Part shown: positions 45,301 through 59,760 of the stretch, in pieces
Layout of the letters: each line of letters starts with the position of its first letter
How positions within the stretch are numbered: position 1 is the stretch's first letter
From: Rhabdornis inornatus
Lineage: Eukaryota > Chordata > Aves > Passeriformes > Rhabdornithidae
Direction: 5' to 3'
Assembly: GCA_013397075.1 (NCBI GenBank)
Contig: VWZS01006721.1
Span: 4,173,817-4,237,816 of the forward strand
Length of the DNA stretch: 64,000 nt
The notes under the pieces: generated by a model
Databases searched by the model: none
What the model was told of the DNA's origin: nothing
The model's input: the letters and a program-made list of their open reading frames with translations, nothing else
Position numbers and translations under genes: made by a program

Positions 45301-47654
45301 TTGTGAAATATAGCCAAGAAATGAAACAGAATTCTACATGAAGACACTTGACTTACTTTGAGGTTATGTTCGGGTCATTTGTAATTTAAAAAGAATGAAG
45401 ACTAGTGATGAGGATACAAATTTTTTGTATATAGTTGAAGCTATTGCTTCTTTACCCATGCTGTATAGGGTCGTCAAGGTTATGATTTATAGTGGCTATC
45501 TATTCTTATAATGGAAGATCTGATTAAATTATTTTTCTATTTCCATCTTCAGGTTGCATTGGGATTATGCCAGTGCCTGTAGACTGATTTATCTGAAAAG
45601 ATAGATTCCTCAGTTCCAAAAGTGCTGGTTTTTTCATTATACAGATGTCTTTTCAAAGGTTTTAATTGTGATTTTATGTATCTTTTTTTTTTTTTCCCTG
45701 AAGAATAACGAATGCTTCCTTTAACATATAAAACCCAAGCATTTAAGATTCATAGGTATTCTTGTGAGATAGCTGTGCCCTGTTTCATTACCAGGGCACC
45801 TGTAGCAGAAGTGGTGAGAGGAAGATGTGGTGACCTGAATAGCTGAGTATATTGTTCACTAATAGATTTTATCCTGCTGATAAGAAGCTGAGGTACCTTC
45901 CTGTGTAATAGCTGGGGCACAGCATGAGTCAGTGACTTTATCAAAGTCTATTCATGGGCTGGAACATGAAGCAAAGTCTCTTGAGCCCGGTTCTATTGTT
46001 TTGTGCATTAAGCCAGTTTTCCTAATTCAATATATTTGTTTCTACTTTTAAACACAATTTATGCCAAGACGCTTGACTATTGGCACACATGCACTACTAT
46101 TTATTTATTTATTTATTTTCTCAGGGCACTTCACTAGTATGAAATCATTGCCTCCTGCTCCTTCAGAATTCCTGTCTGACCACAGCTCTTTTGAGCTTGG
46201 GATGCTTGAACAGTGGCAGGCGTATGAAGCTAGGCAGATAGTTTGCAGCTGGGAGGTTGCAAGCATGCAGGTGCCAATTTGATTTGGAAAGAAGGTGTGT
46301 TTCCAGTGCTGTGGCCAGGCTGATGTGTGCAGAGAACATGGATGTGTGTGGCATTTGCCAGCTCCTGAGCTGCTATAAATGATAACATCAGAGTCACATT
46401 TTATGTGTGTCTTGCTGTAGATTAATGATTTGTCTTCAGCCAGCAGCACATCAGGCTTGCTTCATGTTTGAATCCAGTTTTCCTTGCAGTACTGGCCATC
46501 ACTTTGCCCTTGGTTCTTAAAAGGATGAGTGTGGTGTGTGATGTGCTTCCTCCATGTGTGCTGTGTGTCCTTGGTGGTCCTTTTCCCATGGTTGCAGGAT
46601 TTGCATAAACCCAGCATGGGTGTTCACATCTTGGCCCCACATTTAGTTGTGGAATTACATTTACACGTGGTGGGGTAGCAGAAATAAAGGTAGTGCTGCC
46701 ATTGTTCAGGGATTTTAGTGATGTCTGTTGAACGTGCAATTTGGTCAAATTCCTAGCTCACTGGTTCTAACACGTAGTCTTCCTTGGAAAATAAATCCTG
46801 CTATGTGTAGATACTGTGTATGATACTATGTGTATATGCTTTATGCCCCAAAATAGTGTCAGTTGGTGTTTCAAAAGAAAAAAAAAAATACTGTTCTTTT
46901 GGGCTTTTAAAAATCTATTTCCCCCATTATCATCTAACATTACTTGCAGGGTTGGAAGTGATGGATACAAAGACATTGAAATGCCTTAGAAACTACTGGC
47001 TGTAGATGCTATCTGCTCTTTTGCATATATTTCTGCTCCTTGGGAAGTGAATTCTGTGTTTCCAACCGATTTTTTTTGTTTGCACTAAATGCACTGTTAT
47101 GTTTTCCCTGATCTGCTTCTGGAAATTCTTGGTGAACCAGGGCAGAATGTTGTCTGTGTCTTGGCCTTCTTCCAGTTCAAGCACCGAGCAGTCACATGTG
47201 TAGGGGTTATCATTCTGGTTTGAACTTTGTTCTGGCTTTTGGATGTGATAAATGCTTCAGGATCAACATGACAGCGGTTAACGAAACTACAGGTCATCAG
47301 TGTTTGTTTCTGAAGTGGAAACTGGCTGTGGGAGGTGGAATGTATTTCCTGTTACTTCGTAACGTGGAAGCAAGGGATCTGCCTGGGCTTCTATGTTCTG
47401 CTCTTCAGAGCTGCTGGGCTGCTTTCAGCTGAATGACCTGGTGGAGGAAGGTGGGGAGGAGCTACATAGTCTTTGATGTTTTGTGGTGCACGTGTAGTTC
47501 AAGATGCTGTGCAGTAAATTTCTGCGTGCCTTGTGTAGGTGGTTCTCATGTTTGTATCGTGGCTAGGTGGCATCTTCCAGTGGCATGAGAATAGGAGGGA
47601 AAAAGAAAGTTTCATTTCTTTGGGTCACAGGCACTTTGTTGGGCTGTGTGCTTA
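36391..47654 (+). other. ARHGAP10: ARHGAP10 intron 1, second part
   Basis: About 11 kb of AT-rich intron. It contains a short (TATT)n run at 46098-46119, a T run near 45682-45695 and a minus-strand open frame at 42240-42617 of unknown meaning. I recognise no ARHGAP10 exon and no clear transposon. Confidence 0.65.
46098..46119. repeat. (TATT)n microsatellite
   Basis: About 5.5 perfect copies of a tetranucleotide unit. Short and probably of no consequence. Confidence 0.9.
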
Positions 47655-48272
47655 TTATTGGAATATCCTGGACTGCATCCAGAGCCCTGTGGGCAGCAGG
47701 GGAGGGAGGGGATTTTGCCCCTCTTCTCTGCTCTGGTGAGAGCCCACCTGCAGTGCTGCACCCAGCTCTGGGGTTTCAGCACAGGAAGATCATGGACCTG
47801 TTGGAGTGAGTCCAGAGGAGGGGGATGCCAAGATGATCAAAGGGATGGAGCATCTCTCTCCTATGAGGAAAGTCTAAGAGAACTGGGATTATTAAGCCTG
47901 GAAGTGTGAAGGCTTCAGGGTGGCCTAATTGCAGCTTTCCAGTACCTGAAGGGAGTCTATAAGAAAGATGGAGAGAGAGAATTTACAAGGGCGTGTAGTG
48001 ACAGGACAAGAGGAACAGCTTCAAATGGAGAGACAGTAGGTTTAGATTATATTTTAGAAAAAAATTCTTTACTGTGAGGGTGGTGAGGCACTGGAGCAGG
48101 TTGCCCAGAGAAATTTTGGGTACCCCATTCCTGTAAATGTTCAGTGCCAGACTGGATGGAGCTCTGAGCAACCTGGTCTAGTAGAAGGTGTTCCTGCCTG
48201 TAGAAGAGGTTTTGAACTAGATTATCTTTAAGGTCCATCCAACTCAAATCATTTTATGATTCTATGAAATAC
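47655..48272 (+). mobile_element. CR1 LINE 3' fragment
   Basis: A 5'-truncated copy of about 0.6 kb. Landmarks are CTGCACCCAGCTCTGGGG, GAGTCCAGAGGAGGGGGATG, ACTGGAGCAGGTTGCCCAG and the tail CATTTTATGATTCTATGA. It is inactive and diverged, and lies in sense orientation in ARHGAP10 intron 1. Confidence 0.92.
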
Positions 48273-51200
48273 GCGATAGTGACTGAAGTGTAATTTCTTA
48301 CAATACTTTAGAGTGCATAATGAAAAAAAAGAGATTACAGAATTGGAAAAAGTGAGTTTACTAATTGATTATTTCAACATGGTCCTAAAGGTATATTATG
48401 AATAGACTACACCAGCAGTACATTTTTATATATCATTAAAATTAGCCATCTACATGTGGAGCCAGGCCGCTACACTCTCAATTTGTGCTTGTGTCCTACC
48501 TTCACTTTTCTTTATTATTCCCTCTTCACCTGGTATTAAATTTGAAATTTCTTCAGGTAGTCCAAAAAGACAGGACTAGTTTTCTATTCAGTGAAAGGCT
48601 TTTGTCCTGACTCCCTTTGTGGATAGCTAGAAGATTCTTGTGGCCATGTAATCAAAATGTAAACAAAATGTGTCTTAGCTATGCATCCAACTAATTATTT
48701 CTGCTGTAGCTGCAAGTATGCTGACATTAGTAGAAAGAATTTAGTAAAAAACCCAACCAGTAAAATTATTTACAGCCATTTTTCTCAATAGATCTATTAC
48801 TTCTCGAGAGTTGCAGTTGTAATGCTGGTATGGGAAGTTTTACTACTGACCAGAAAAGCTCCTTGATGTCTGTTCTCCAGCAGTCATGTGGATTTTCTGG
48901 ATTTTCTCATCTGTCTCTCAGTCAACAAAAATAAGAAGAAAGGTAAATAAAAGTCAGCGAGTATGTTGCATTTCTCTCAGTTGGGCATTCCTGCTCTTGA
49001 ATTAGCGTTGCAAAATATCTCTGTCATAAGAGGAAGTGGCACTTACAGGTCTGCACATGCTGGGTTGTTTTGGTTTAGTTTTTTTTTTTTCTTTCTTTTT
49101 TCTTTTTTCAGTGAAGTTTGTACCATATGCTACCACTCAAAAAACCTCCCCATATTTGTTTTTGCTGGTGTCACCTCTCAAAATTTCTCATGGACTTTGA
49201 TCTTTTGGGTAGAAAGGTAGAAGCCTTGCAGCTGAACCACATTTAACAGGTTTTGCAGGTTCCTAGAGGTTCAGGGGATTGCAGTTGGAGAGTTACAAAT
49301 GTACGGTGGGTATACAGCTCTAAAGCTTTGGCAGCAGGGTGAATTGTGGCTGAAAGTGCCAATTCAAAAGTACAGCAGCCTTACTTGTTGAAGCTAATCA
49401 TCTTTAAGTGCTTGATGTTCTTTGTTACAATGCTTCTGACTGATCCTCTCTGAGATTTTTGTGCCAGCATGGCCTTCAGGACAGTAAGAAACAATACTGC
49501 TGTGATACTGTAATGTTTTTAACATGCAGGTGGTCCTAAGTTATGGTGATAGTAGGAGGAAATACAAACCTACTGTGGCTGTATATGTGATCTGGCCTGT
49601 GCTGCTGAGCACCACTGAGCTGCTTCATCTGCTTCTCCCTCCCTCTCTTCTCAGAGTCTTGGAAGGTGCTGGTTGATTGCTGTGTTCTGTGGCTCTTGAT
49701 ACTGTTTTGTGCTGCACATACTCAGAACAGCAATGGAACACATTGAAACAGCCTAGACCTTGAACAGCTGCTTTTCACTGAGTTTGTAGTGTGTATGTTT
49801 GCATCTTCCTGTAAAGCACAGCAAAGTAAAAAAATTTGATTTTGACTCATCAATGTAGAGCCTAATGCTTAAGAAACCTCTTATGTTTGAAATACCACAG
49901 CTAATGTGTCAGAATGGGTTTTCTTTTCACCTGCTTCAGCAATAATTTTATTATAAACCTGGACATGAGAAGAAATATTGGTAAATTAAGAAAGAAATGC
50001 ATTGAGGAACTTTCAATGTAGGAATTATCTTTTGGTGCTAACTGGGACTGGAAAATGAGGTTAAGGAGGAATTTTAAGGCATATACCTTAGTTGGCCAAG
50101 GGATCTTTCATACATCTTGCAGAGTTTTGCAGCAATCCTAAAGAGCTTTTGCTTGTGAGGAGCAGAAGAAAAAACTTGAAGATTTGAACTGACACTTTGT
50201 CTTCAATACTTATTTCACTTATCTCAACATAGAAATGTTGTGTTTATATGATGTGGTAGGTAGGAAGGTTGCTGGTGCCAGTACAGTATGCTAAGTTGCT
50301 CACTGTAGTTCTGAGGACCACATGTGGATGGGCCACTTTTGTTTGTGCAGTCTGCCATGGACCAGAATTGTTAGAAACTGTTCTGATGTACATCACTAGG
50401 ACTCATTCAGAATCCCCTGTGTCCTACAGAAATCAGCACTTTTTTTTTTTCCAGCTGTCATTGGCAAATGCATTCACTGAACACTGAGGTTTCCAGTATT
50501 TTCCTGCCTTATTTTCATGTGGTAGATTGAATGAGACCAGTTCCTTTGGTATGGAGAGGTTTTATTGACATTTATGGTTTGGGGTTTGTTTTGTGGATAT
50601 TTCATTGGTAGTGTAGTCCTACAATTGCAAAGCAACAGTGCAGCACAAATGAGATACAAGACTGGGATTCCTGATTCCTTCCTTCTGGTCTGTGTGGCAA
50701 ATGAGCTGTGAATTATCCAAAATAAGGTTTAAGCAAATGAAAGTATACTTGATTTGTCTTGTAGGCTCTTCTCTTTAATCAGAAAACTGCTGACAGCCTT
50801 TCAGAAGCTTGCTATGTGATAAGTGCTTCACAATACTCCTGTAATTACGTTTGCTTTTTAAATACTTGTGTGTTGAGTAGCTCTTGAGCGTGCTGTTGCT
50901 GCTGGACTGAATTTGACATGTCAGAGTATCTGTCACTGCTCTGGAACAACAATGCATAGCTGTTATTCCCGGTGCTTGGAAGTTTTTTCATAAAGGTAAT
51001 GCTCCAGATACACAAAATAAACTGTTCCCAAAGTTGAAAAGGTCTTCTCCATGGATTCTTTTAGTTATCCATAAGAAACTACCTGTGAGAAGTAGTAGCA
51101 GAATTTCAGGGACAGGCTTTGCCAGTTAAAGAGCCCACCATGAGCTGGATCTAAGGATACTGTGGTCATTCATGGTGGCTCTTTAGGGAAAAGAACAGAC

Positions 51201-51298
51201 TTTTCAAGTATGCTAATAGATGGTTAACTTGCATTAAGAAACCCAGCTGTGAAACGTTTGCTCTCCTAGTGGTGTGTTGTTGTTTTTTTTTGTTTGTT

Positions 51299-51299
51299 N
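51299..51299. other. Unresolved base (n) inside a T/G-rich homopolymer tract
   Basis: A single n within a T/G homopolymer-like stretch. This is probably an assembly or consensus ambiguity. Confidence 0.98.
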
Positions 51300-52499
51300 T
51301 TTTTGTTCCTTTTGCTGTAGAAAGCGTGGCTGAATGCCCAACCAGAATAACTGTGTTGCTGTACATCAGCATGTGTGTCTCTTGTGTGTGTGTTTAAAAC
51401 AAAGGAGTTTAGATTTCAGTGGCACTTGGAAAGGAGGGAGATTAAATCCCTATAGCTGAGCAAGACTGAGCATGGTTGTCCTGAGACCAGAGACCAAAAC
51501 CTGAGGGGACACTTTCGTGTCTGGTGTTACTGTTGCTGCTTCCCTAGCTATGGAACTTGTTGAAGTAGTTCTTGTAATGCTTTCTCTTAGGTTTTAATCT
51601 TTCTGAGGGAGAAAGGAGGAGAAGACAATTATTTCAGTTCTCTAGAACAAGATGCTTTTGACAGTATGTCTCTTTTAATACTATTTTCGGTGCTTAAGAG
51701 GGACTAAATACTAAATTGTGGGTAAAACCTATGCTGTCCTGTGACTGCCTTGGCTGAATAATCACTGCACTCATGGTCAGTCTCTTTCCCTCTCTTGTTT
51801 TCTGCTTATGACTCTGAATTTATGGAAAAACCTGTGTCTCTTTCATGTTAGCCTGAGCTGTAAGTTTGCTTTTTCCCTTGAGTGTGGGAAGAAGCAGACT
51901 GCTGAAGGAGTCAGATGGAAAGGTGTAATTTTGGGAAATATGTATGTTACATTGTCTAACAACTCTGCCACTCCCATATCTGTTGAAATGTGGGGTTCAA
52001 TTTTATTATATATGTTACTTTCAGGGTGTTCTTCACTGCTTGAGTGACTCTTATCTCTTAGTTAATTTGTATGCTTTGATAAGTATTTGTTAAAGGTTTC
52101 TGTTTTGCAGCTGGAATAAATGTAATGTAAAACTTGTAAGGAAGCAAGGGGTGTTGCATTAGGGAAGACATGGCTTTGTTTTCTTAAAGCAAAAGGTCAA
52201 AGGGAAGGGAGAGGACTAAAAAAATAAATAAAATTCTCTCTTCCCCCCCTTACCAGTCATCAAGATCAGGTTCTTTTTAATTTTTATAAGTAACTCTGTG
52301 CAATATTGTCCAGCCCTCCTAAAGTACTTTTACATATTTTCAGGAATATATTAATAAATATCCTTCTTTTCCTCTGTGACCATTCCTACCACATGTTAGA
52401 GTGCTTTTAAAAAAGGAGTAAGAGTCCAGAGTAATTCCTAGTTTATTTCAAATAAAGAAAGTGTTTGTTTTTCTAACGGCCTGTGATGTCCTGAAGAAA

Positions 52500-52553
52500 G
52501 ATTTTTTTTATTTTTTAAATTTTTTAAAATTTTTTTTTAATTTTTTTTTTTTA
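52500..52553. repeat. T-rich low-complexity tract
   Basis: More than 50 bases of almost pure T broken by short A runs. Confidence 0.9.
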
Positions 52554-53465
52554 AATAAAGCATGTATTTTTCCCCTCAGCAATCAGGAGTTTCCATGTAG
52601 CAATCTTGTCATCTGTTTCAAAAGACATAGGCCTGGTCACTTGAGACTGAGTCCCTTCTTTTGCTCCAAACCAGAGATCAGAGAGTATTTAAGCACCACC
52701 TCTTTAGTGCCATCCACAGAAACCTGTTTAAATCTGGTTATTATTTTTAAGACAGTTTACAAAAGAGCCCTTTTCACTGAAATGTCAGCCAAACCAATTG
52801 CTTTCTTGTTGATTTGTACTCTAAATATATAAACTTAACCACATGGCATTTTGTTAAGTTGAACGATTATTTTAACTGCTAATATTTTTCAAGTTTTATT
52901 TTTTTATTGTAATGTGTGTTGTGGCAGAGGGTGGGAGAGAGGAGAGATAATTAGTCTTCCCTATCAGTCTGATAAAATCTAGACCTAGTCAAGCAATTAT
53001 ACCCTGCAGTTGTCATGATAATTCACATGTGATGCCTTGTTCCAGGTTTTGTTTGGTGTTTGTTATTAGTTAAATGCTTTCATTTCTTCCATCATCTCAA
53101 TTGTTTTCTGCTTGCTTCCAAGCTTGATCTATGAATAAATAATCAGATATAAAAGGCGTGTGCATTTCAAGTTCTGTGAGCAGACAAGACAGTTCATACC
53201 AGTGAGTGCTGAAGCTGAGCTATAAAGGCAATCCAGTTGGAGTGCAGAACACGATGGGGTTTGTCCTTGCAGAACAGTTCAGAGTACATAGGTGCACGTG
53301 TCCCTTCCCTGGATTGTACAGATGCAGTGTTCTCACTGCTGAAAGCTGAAGCTTTTCCTTCAGATTGCTGTGTAATATATCCTGTATCTGTATATAATTT
53401 GATATATTTATCATTCCCTAAATTTGGAATTTGGGGTTCTTCTGTGAATATAGTACATTTAACGG

Positions 53466-54066
53466 TGTTCCCAGGTAGCCAAGAAGGCCAATGGAATCCT
53501 GGCCTGGCTCACCAATAGTGTGGCCAGCAGAACCAGGGCAGGGATTGTCCCCCTGTACTGGGCGTTGGTGAGGCCACACCTCAAATCCTGTGTTTAGTTT
53601 GGGGCCCCTCATGACAAGAAGGACAATGGGGGGCTGGAGCACGTCCAGAGAAGGGCAACAAAGAGAAAGGTCTGGAGCACAAGTCCTGTGAGGAGGAGCT
53701 GGGGGTTTTTAGCCTGGAGGAAAGGAGGCTCAGAGGAGACCTTACAACATTTTATAACTCCCTGGAAGGAGGTTGTAGCCAGGTTCTCCCAGGGAACAAA
53801 CAATAGGGCAAGAGGAAACTGCCTCAGGTTGAACTAGGAGAAGGCTAGGTTGGATATTAAGAAAAAATTCATCACTGAAAGGGGGACAAGCATTGCAACA
53901 GGCAGCTCAGGGGAGTGGTGGAGTCACCATCTCTGGAGATATTTAAAAGATGTGTAGATTTGGCGCTCAGGAACATGTTGAGTGGTGGACTTGGAAGTGT
54001 TAGGTTTTGGTTGGACTCAATCTTCAAGGGTCTTTTCCAACCAGAATGATTCTCTGACTCTATAAC
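53466..54066 (+). mobile_element. CR1 LINE 3' fragment, another subfamily
   Basis: Starts at GCCAAGAAGGCCAATGGAAT, the start of the conserved AKKANGIL segment of the reverse transcriptase C-terminus. It runs through remnants of LVRPHL and EERRLRGDL, TGGTGGAGTCACCATCTCTG, TCTTTTCCAACCAGAATGAT and a tail TTCTCTGACTCTATAA. It differs from the other copies in its 3' UTR, so it belongs to a different CR1 subfamily. Inactive. Confidence 0.92.
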
Positions 54067-57000
54067 ATAGATTGTCACAGTCCAAGCAGTTTCTCATGTC
54101 AGCTGTTAGCCTGACAAAATGTTTTGGTTTTTTTTTCCTTTGTTTTGTCATGTTCTAGGGAAGGGAACCCACATCTAGATTAAGTTGGCAACATTAGTTG
54201 GCAGCCATGGGTTGCTTTAGTCTCTGCTCTGGTTTTGTCTGCTTTTCACTTGTTCTGATGTGCAGTTAAAGCTTCAAGTGTGTTCAGTGTGTCTGGGCTA
54301 CGAGGGCAAGGTTGTGGATCCTTAGATTGATGATAAGTAGGGACAGTGTTTGAATATGAGCTGTTGTTTACAGGATCCAGGGAAGAGAGACAAAGGGAAA
54401 ATCAATTCTTTCTGTTTTAGAAATAAATTTCCCCAAGCTTAGTAATGCCTTAACTCCAGAAATGGCAATGGAAACACTTAAGAAAACATCTTTCTATTTG
54501 GAAATGCTGGCTCACTCCTTTTCCCTTAGCTTCCATCAATGAAACTCAAACATGACTGAACCAAGTCCTGAACTTCTGTATTCCTACTCTGTTAGAGGAA
54601 GTCTTCCTCGTATCATCAGAGTGGGGGGAATAGTCACTTCCACTTCAGGAGATAGACACAGGAGTTTCTAAGGGAGGTTGTGAATTCTTTCATGGTATTG
54701 CTTGTCTTGGGCAGGAAACTGCTTTATCTGCTCTCATGAAAATGTCTTATGACAAAATGCACAATACATGGCAATGCAGCTGGGACAGTTAAGTGAGGGA
54801 AAAAGGAAAAAGTTACTTAGGTTTGTGTTTTCATTCAGAAATTTTATGTGTTATGCTTATTTAGAAACAAAACCAGCTCAACTCTTCCCCAAAAACATAA
54901 CAGTGTATTTAAGCTATTTAAAATTCTTGTGTCAAAGCATGAAGGATATAAATAATATAAAAAAGACTCTCACTGTGTTATATACTGTAAGTATTCTTTT
55001 TGTTTGAAAACAGAATGAAATATGGGATTGCTTTAGAAGGCTAAAACATTTTTTGTTTTCTGTCGTGTAGGATTGCAAGATGTTTCTTTCATGTCTCGTA
55101 CTTCTCATAAGGATATGGTGTTTGCTCTTGTCTATCCTTAATTGCTTTTGCTCAGTTATTTTGTTTTTGATCATTTAGTGATCTTTGATTCGGGAACCAA
55201 ATGCCACTGATATCTAGGGTTGGAAACTCATTTTGGAGAAATGTACTGAGAACCCAAAGCAGTGAGGCTTTCACATGCTTGTGTGCCTGAAGCTTTAAGG
55301 TCAAAAGTTTTTTCCAGTCAGTCAGTGAGTTTTACTGTGTGTCACTTTTGAAATGCACATTATTAGCCTACATTTGATTCATTGGCCTCTTGTAAAATTT
55401 CTAATCTAAAACTGTCAAAAGGATTACAGGATTTCTTTGTACACAGAGTCCAACTCTTCCACAACTGTCCAGACCAAAGATGAGTGAAGTTTCTCCTTTG
55501 GCATGTACCATACTACATGGTTGACTATTTAAATCAGTATTTCCTGCTAAGCTCTCTTAGCAGTTATTGGTGGCAGAAGCAATAATTTTATTCTTTTGCC
55601 CAGACAAATAAATTGCAATAATTGGAGAAGCTGGCAGGTAAAATGATACTGGAACATCTGGGCTTTCTCTAGCAGTAACTTTTTTAAAAGAGCAACAGAG
55701 AGAGCAGGGAAAGGGGAGTATAAAACTCATCATTTAAAGTAAAGTTTCATGTATTTTGGTGCCTTCTGCAATTTTTGTTTATTTAAAGTAATCTTGCGTT
55801 CACAATAAAGGTGTTGAAATGATCTGTGGTGTTCATGTAAGGCTTTGATCTGACCTAATTAGAAGCTTCACTTTTAATGTGTTTTAGTCAGCAACAGCTC
55901 ATATGAGTGCTATCAGAAAAGTTTTTTTTTGACACACAACTGTTGTGTCACTTTCCACTTAAAATCCCTATTTGACAGTTTTGGAAAGGTGTGGAATAAA
56001 CATTTTTTTTTTTTTAATTTGTGTGTCTGTTTAAGTTACCTATTGCTATGCTGTCTGATGCATTTTCTGGAAATTATATATGACAGATGTACAGGCTGTC
56101 CTCTGCACCACAGTTGCTGCCAGCTGTTTTTTCTGTCAAAACTTGGATTCATTTCACTTCTGTGTCAAGCTGCAGCGGAGTTATTCTTGAACTCTTCCAT
56201 CTTTGAGGGCCTGTTGTGGTCATTCTGTCCTTGATGCTGAAGATTAATCTTTTAATAAATAAGGAAATAAGCAGCTCAAGGATTTGGCACTTGGTCATTA
56301 TGTGTTGAATTATAGATCTCAGCTGCTCATTTTTCTGATTTCTCATTGTGTTTTCCTCTCTCCTCTCCCACTTGAATCCTGTTGCACTTGGGAAAATAAA
56401 GACTTGCTGTCTCAAGTCTTTGCCTACTGGAAGAATTTTGCTTGATGTTCGTGACTCACGAGCAGAGGAATTGGTGAAAATATTACTTTATTTTCTGAGC
56501 CTTTTATGGGCTTACTGATGATGAAGTATTTGGTAGCCATTTCATATAACACCCTAATTATAGGTGTGCACTTGTGCTGGATGCGTGTTTGGACATGTAT
56601 TCTTGTGGAGAAATCACAGTATCACAGTGCAAGTTTGATCTCCTTCTGGGTTTTTCTCTACATATACAAATATTTAGGTAGTAATTCCATACAAGTGACA
56701 AAGTTTTGAGATATCTGCCGTTTTAGAGGGAGAAAACATTGTCAATGTTATTTTTTCCTGCAAAGGTATTTAATGCTTAAAGTTGACATTTCTGCCAGAA
56801 AAGGTCTTGCTGAAAATGTTTCTTGGATGTGAACTCTGAGATGATGTTCCACCTGGGGACAGCAGATATGGCATGTGAAAAACCTGCAAGCTGATGTATT
56901 TGTTGTGACCTTCCCATCCCAGGGTGAGCTGGGCTTCCCCTCCAGCTTTCCCAGACAGATGAAGTTTGGGTGACATACGTGTTATCTATAACAAGAGACT

Positions 57001-59741
57001 TCAAGTAATGACGTCAGTCCTGTTTCTTGGAAAGGGGAATTTCCACTTGGTGCCTTGGTGGTGGGTCAGGACCTCTGCTGGGTTGATGTCACTACTTGAC
57101 CTCACTGCCATGAGCAAATTTTGCTGACTGAAGAAAGTAGATGTGTCCTGTCAGTTATTTGGGTTCAAGAAAGGGCTTTGAATTCAGTGATTATTTCACT
57201 TAAGGTGAGTTGTGTGGGGTTAATGCTTCATTGCGCATTTTCACAGTGTAGATTTGATTATGTGAGGTTGTCACTGGACCACAAACCTTTTGTATAATTT
57301 GCAGACTATAATGGCAAAATATAGCTTCTGACCAACAGTGAATTAATATTTCTCTTTTGCAACCACAACAGTATTTCAGCGTAATATATTCTTTATGTAA
57401 ACATTGTAGTTGTCTGGGAACTCAGTCTGGGAATGAAAGCAATGCTGCAGAATTTAAACATTCAGAATGCTGATGTTGGATAAGTATCTGTAGAATAAAC
57501 ACATTTTTTTCCTCTAAGTACTTTATTTCTTTCACAGAGTTTCCCAGTTGAGAATGTTTTCAGTTAACTAGCACAATTTTTCATCCTTAAGCAGTAAGGT
57601 CTTCTGATTTACTTGCTACTGAACAGCAGTAATGCATGAAGGCCCTCAATTCTGTGGTGTTTGACAGGGGTTTTAATTGAAGAATAAAACATCTGGAAAT
57701 CTGTGATCTATTTAGTGATCAGAGTTGTCTTATAAATGCTATCAGTTTTAAATTTCCGTTTCAAAATTTGTTAGTAGTGGTGTAATCTCACCTTCTGAAT
57801 TCATGCATCTTCACATTAATAATAGTAAAATCCTGCTCTCTGAAAAGGGATTTTTTCATCTCATGTTTTCTAATGCAGTCACTTTTGGAAGGCAATTCCT
57901 AGGTCTGTGCAACTTGAAGAGTTGCAGATGTTGTAGGAAGTTTATCAGGAAAACTTTGATTGTACATGTACTTGGTGTTGTGTGTTCCAGCATTGCATCT
58001 GGATTGATGAGAGTTTTCTTTTAGGAACAGAGTATAGAACAGTGGTGTCCTCTTGCTGCCCTTTGGTGCAGTATGGCAAAGGGAAACCTTTGCAGCAAAT
58101 CCTGAACTGCTGGTTTTTATCTTTGGGAACCGTGTGAATTTAGTGGAATGCCCTCACAGTTTTATGCATTGCAAATTAATTTTTCATTATTCTTTGCTTT
58201 CTAATTTATTATTTATTTTGTTCTGTTTCATTGTAAGAGGCACAGAGTTTGTGGGGATCAGGAAGATGGTTCTGATTCATTTGAAAAGAGATTATCTTTG
58301 TGGTGCTTCACAGGAACTTCCCTCAGAGTTGCAGGACCCTTCAGCAGAGACTTTGGGATACAGGTCTTATGTCAGGGTGGTTGTAGGAATATTTCTTCAC
58401 CACTGAAGCAGTGAATTTATCTGCAGGACTGTAGGACCAGGAATGGAGCTTCTGTTTTGGTTTCCTAATGTAACTTATGCTGTGTTCCTGAAAAGCAGAA
58501 CTGGAAGATGTAGTCACCATCTGAGCTGGCAGAGGGGTGGGGGCACCCCACTCTTTTTTGTAAGAGCTGTTGGAGATGCTTTAAAAAAACCTTAATCACT
58601 GCTGAAATACTAAATGTGCTTTTTTGCCTAATGCCTGTGATGCATAGAGGAAAATGCCCTTGGCAGGGTGGAGTAGGGCTGCTGGCAGATTTCAAAGATC
58701 CAACTAAAAAGGCAAAATAACCAGAGCCCAAGAAGGTGTGGTGCAGCTGAGGGACAATACCAACAGGACTTGGCACTTTTCCCATACTCTCATAATATGC
58801 TACTTTATTTCATATATGGTAATTAACATGTTAATTACATGTTTCTGGATGTGGAGGATTATGGAGTTTGTACCCTTGTTAGTTGCAAGGGTAGAAAGAG
58901 CAGAAATTAGTCCAGTCTCTTTTCACTGATGAAAGTTGTAGAACTAGAGAAGGTAGATAAATGGGTACATTTTTATGTTATTGTGCTGGGTACTTTCTCT
59001 AGGAGAAAACAATGGTTGGAGGTTGTGACATCTAAACAATTTTGCATATTTATGAAAAGAATTAGTCTACTCTGCTGACATCTGAAAGATTTCTTCATGT
59101 GCCTGTTCTGATTGGTATGGGAAATAATGGTGTTCAGACCACGGGATTATGCATTTGAAAGAAGGAAAATAAAAAAATATCAAAGTAACTTATGAAGTAG
59201 AATTCTTGCAAGAATTGGGTTCTCTCTTTTAAGAAGTGGGAAGGTTAGAATGTGTCTTTTGTGCTACTCAATGTGACTCGTTCAGACTAAATAGCCTGGT
59301 TTTACTTGTCCCAAAATTACACCATAATTAATGACCCCAGCATGATGTAAAACTGGTAATAGGGGATGTCCGAGACTGTGGAAGAGACGTTTCGGGGCTG
59401 TAGGTTTCTAATAGAGGCACTGTTTGGAAGAATGGTATTCATTGCCCCAATATTAGTTGTTCTCTTTTTATTAGACTGAACACTAAAAATATGTTTTTGT
59501 TTTTTTGGCTTTTGGGTTGTCATTAGTTGGGAGAGTCAAGAAAAAATATGGGCTTTAGCATAGTAGAAGAATGACATTGGTCCTTATCTATGTCAAGTAA
59601 AGAAGAAAAATTCCATTAGTGATTGCTAAAGTTCTTATTGATCTCATGTTTTTAATATAAATTACCTTAGAGTTGTTTGTTTTTATTTTACTCTTGCAAT
59701 TTCCTTTTTTCTGTTTGGAGCAAAGTGTTTGGTTGCATGTG

Positions 59742-59760
59742 TTTTTTTTTTTTTTTTTTT
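59742..59760. repeat. Poly-T homopolymer (19 bases)
   Basis: An uninterrupted T run, likely length-variable. Confidence 0.95.

Larger units (their letters stand above)
48273..53465 (+). other. ARHGAP10: ARHGAP10 intron 1, third part
   Basis: About 5.2 kb with T-rich low-complexity tracts (for example 49079-49107 and 52500-52553), one unresolved base at 51299 and a TATA-box-like site at 53148. Nothing else is recognised. Confidence 0.65.
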
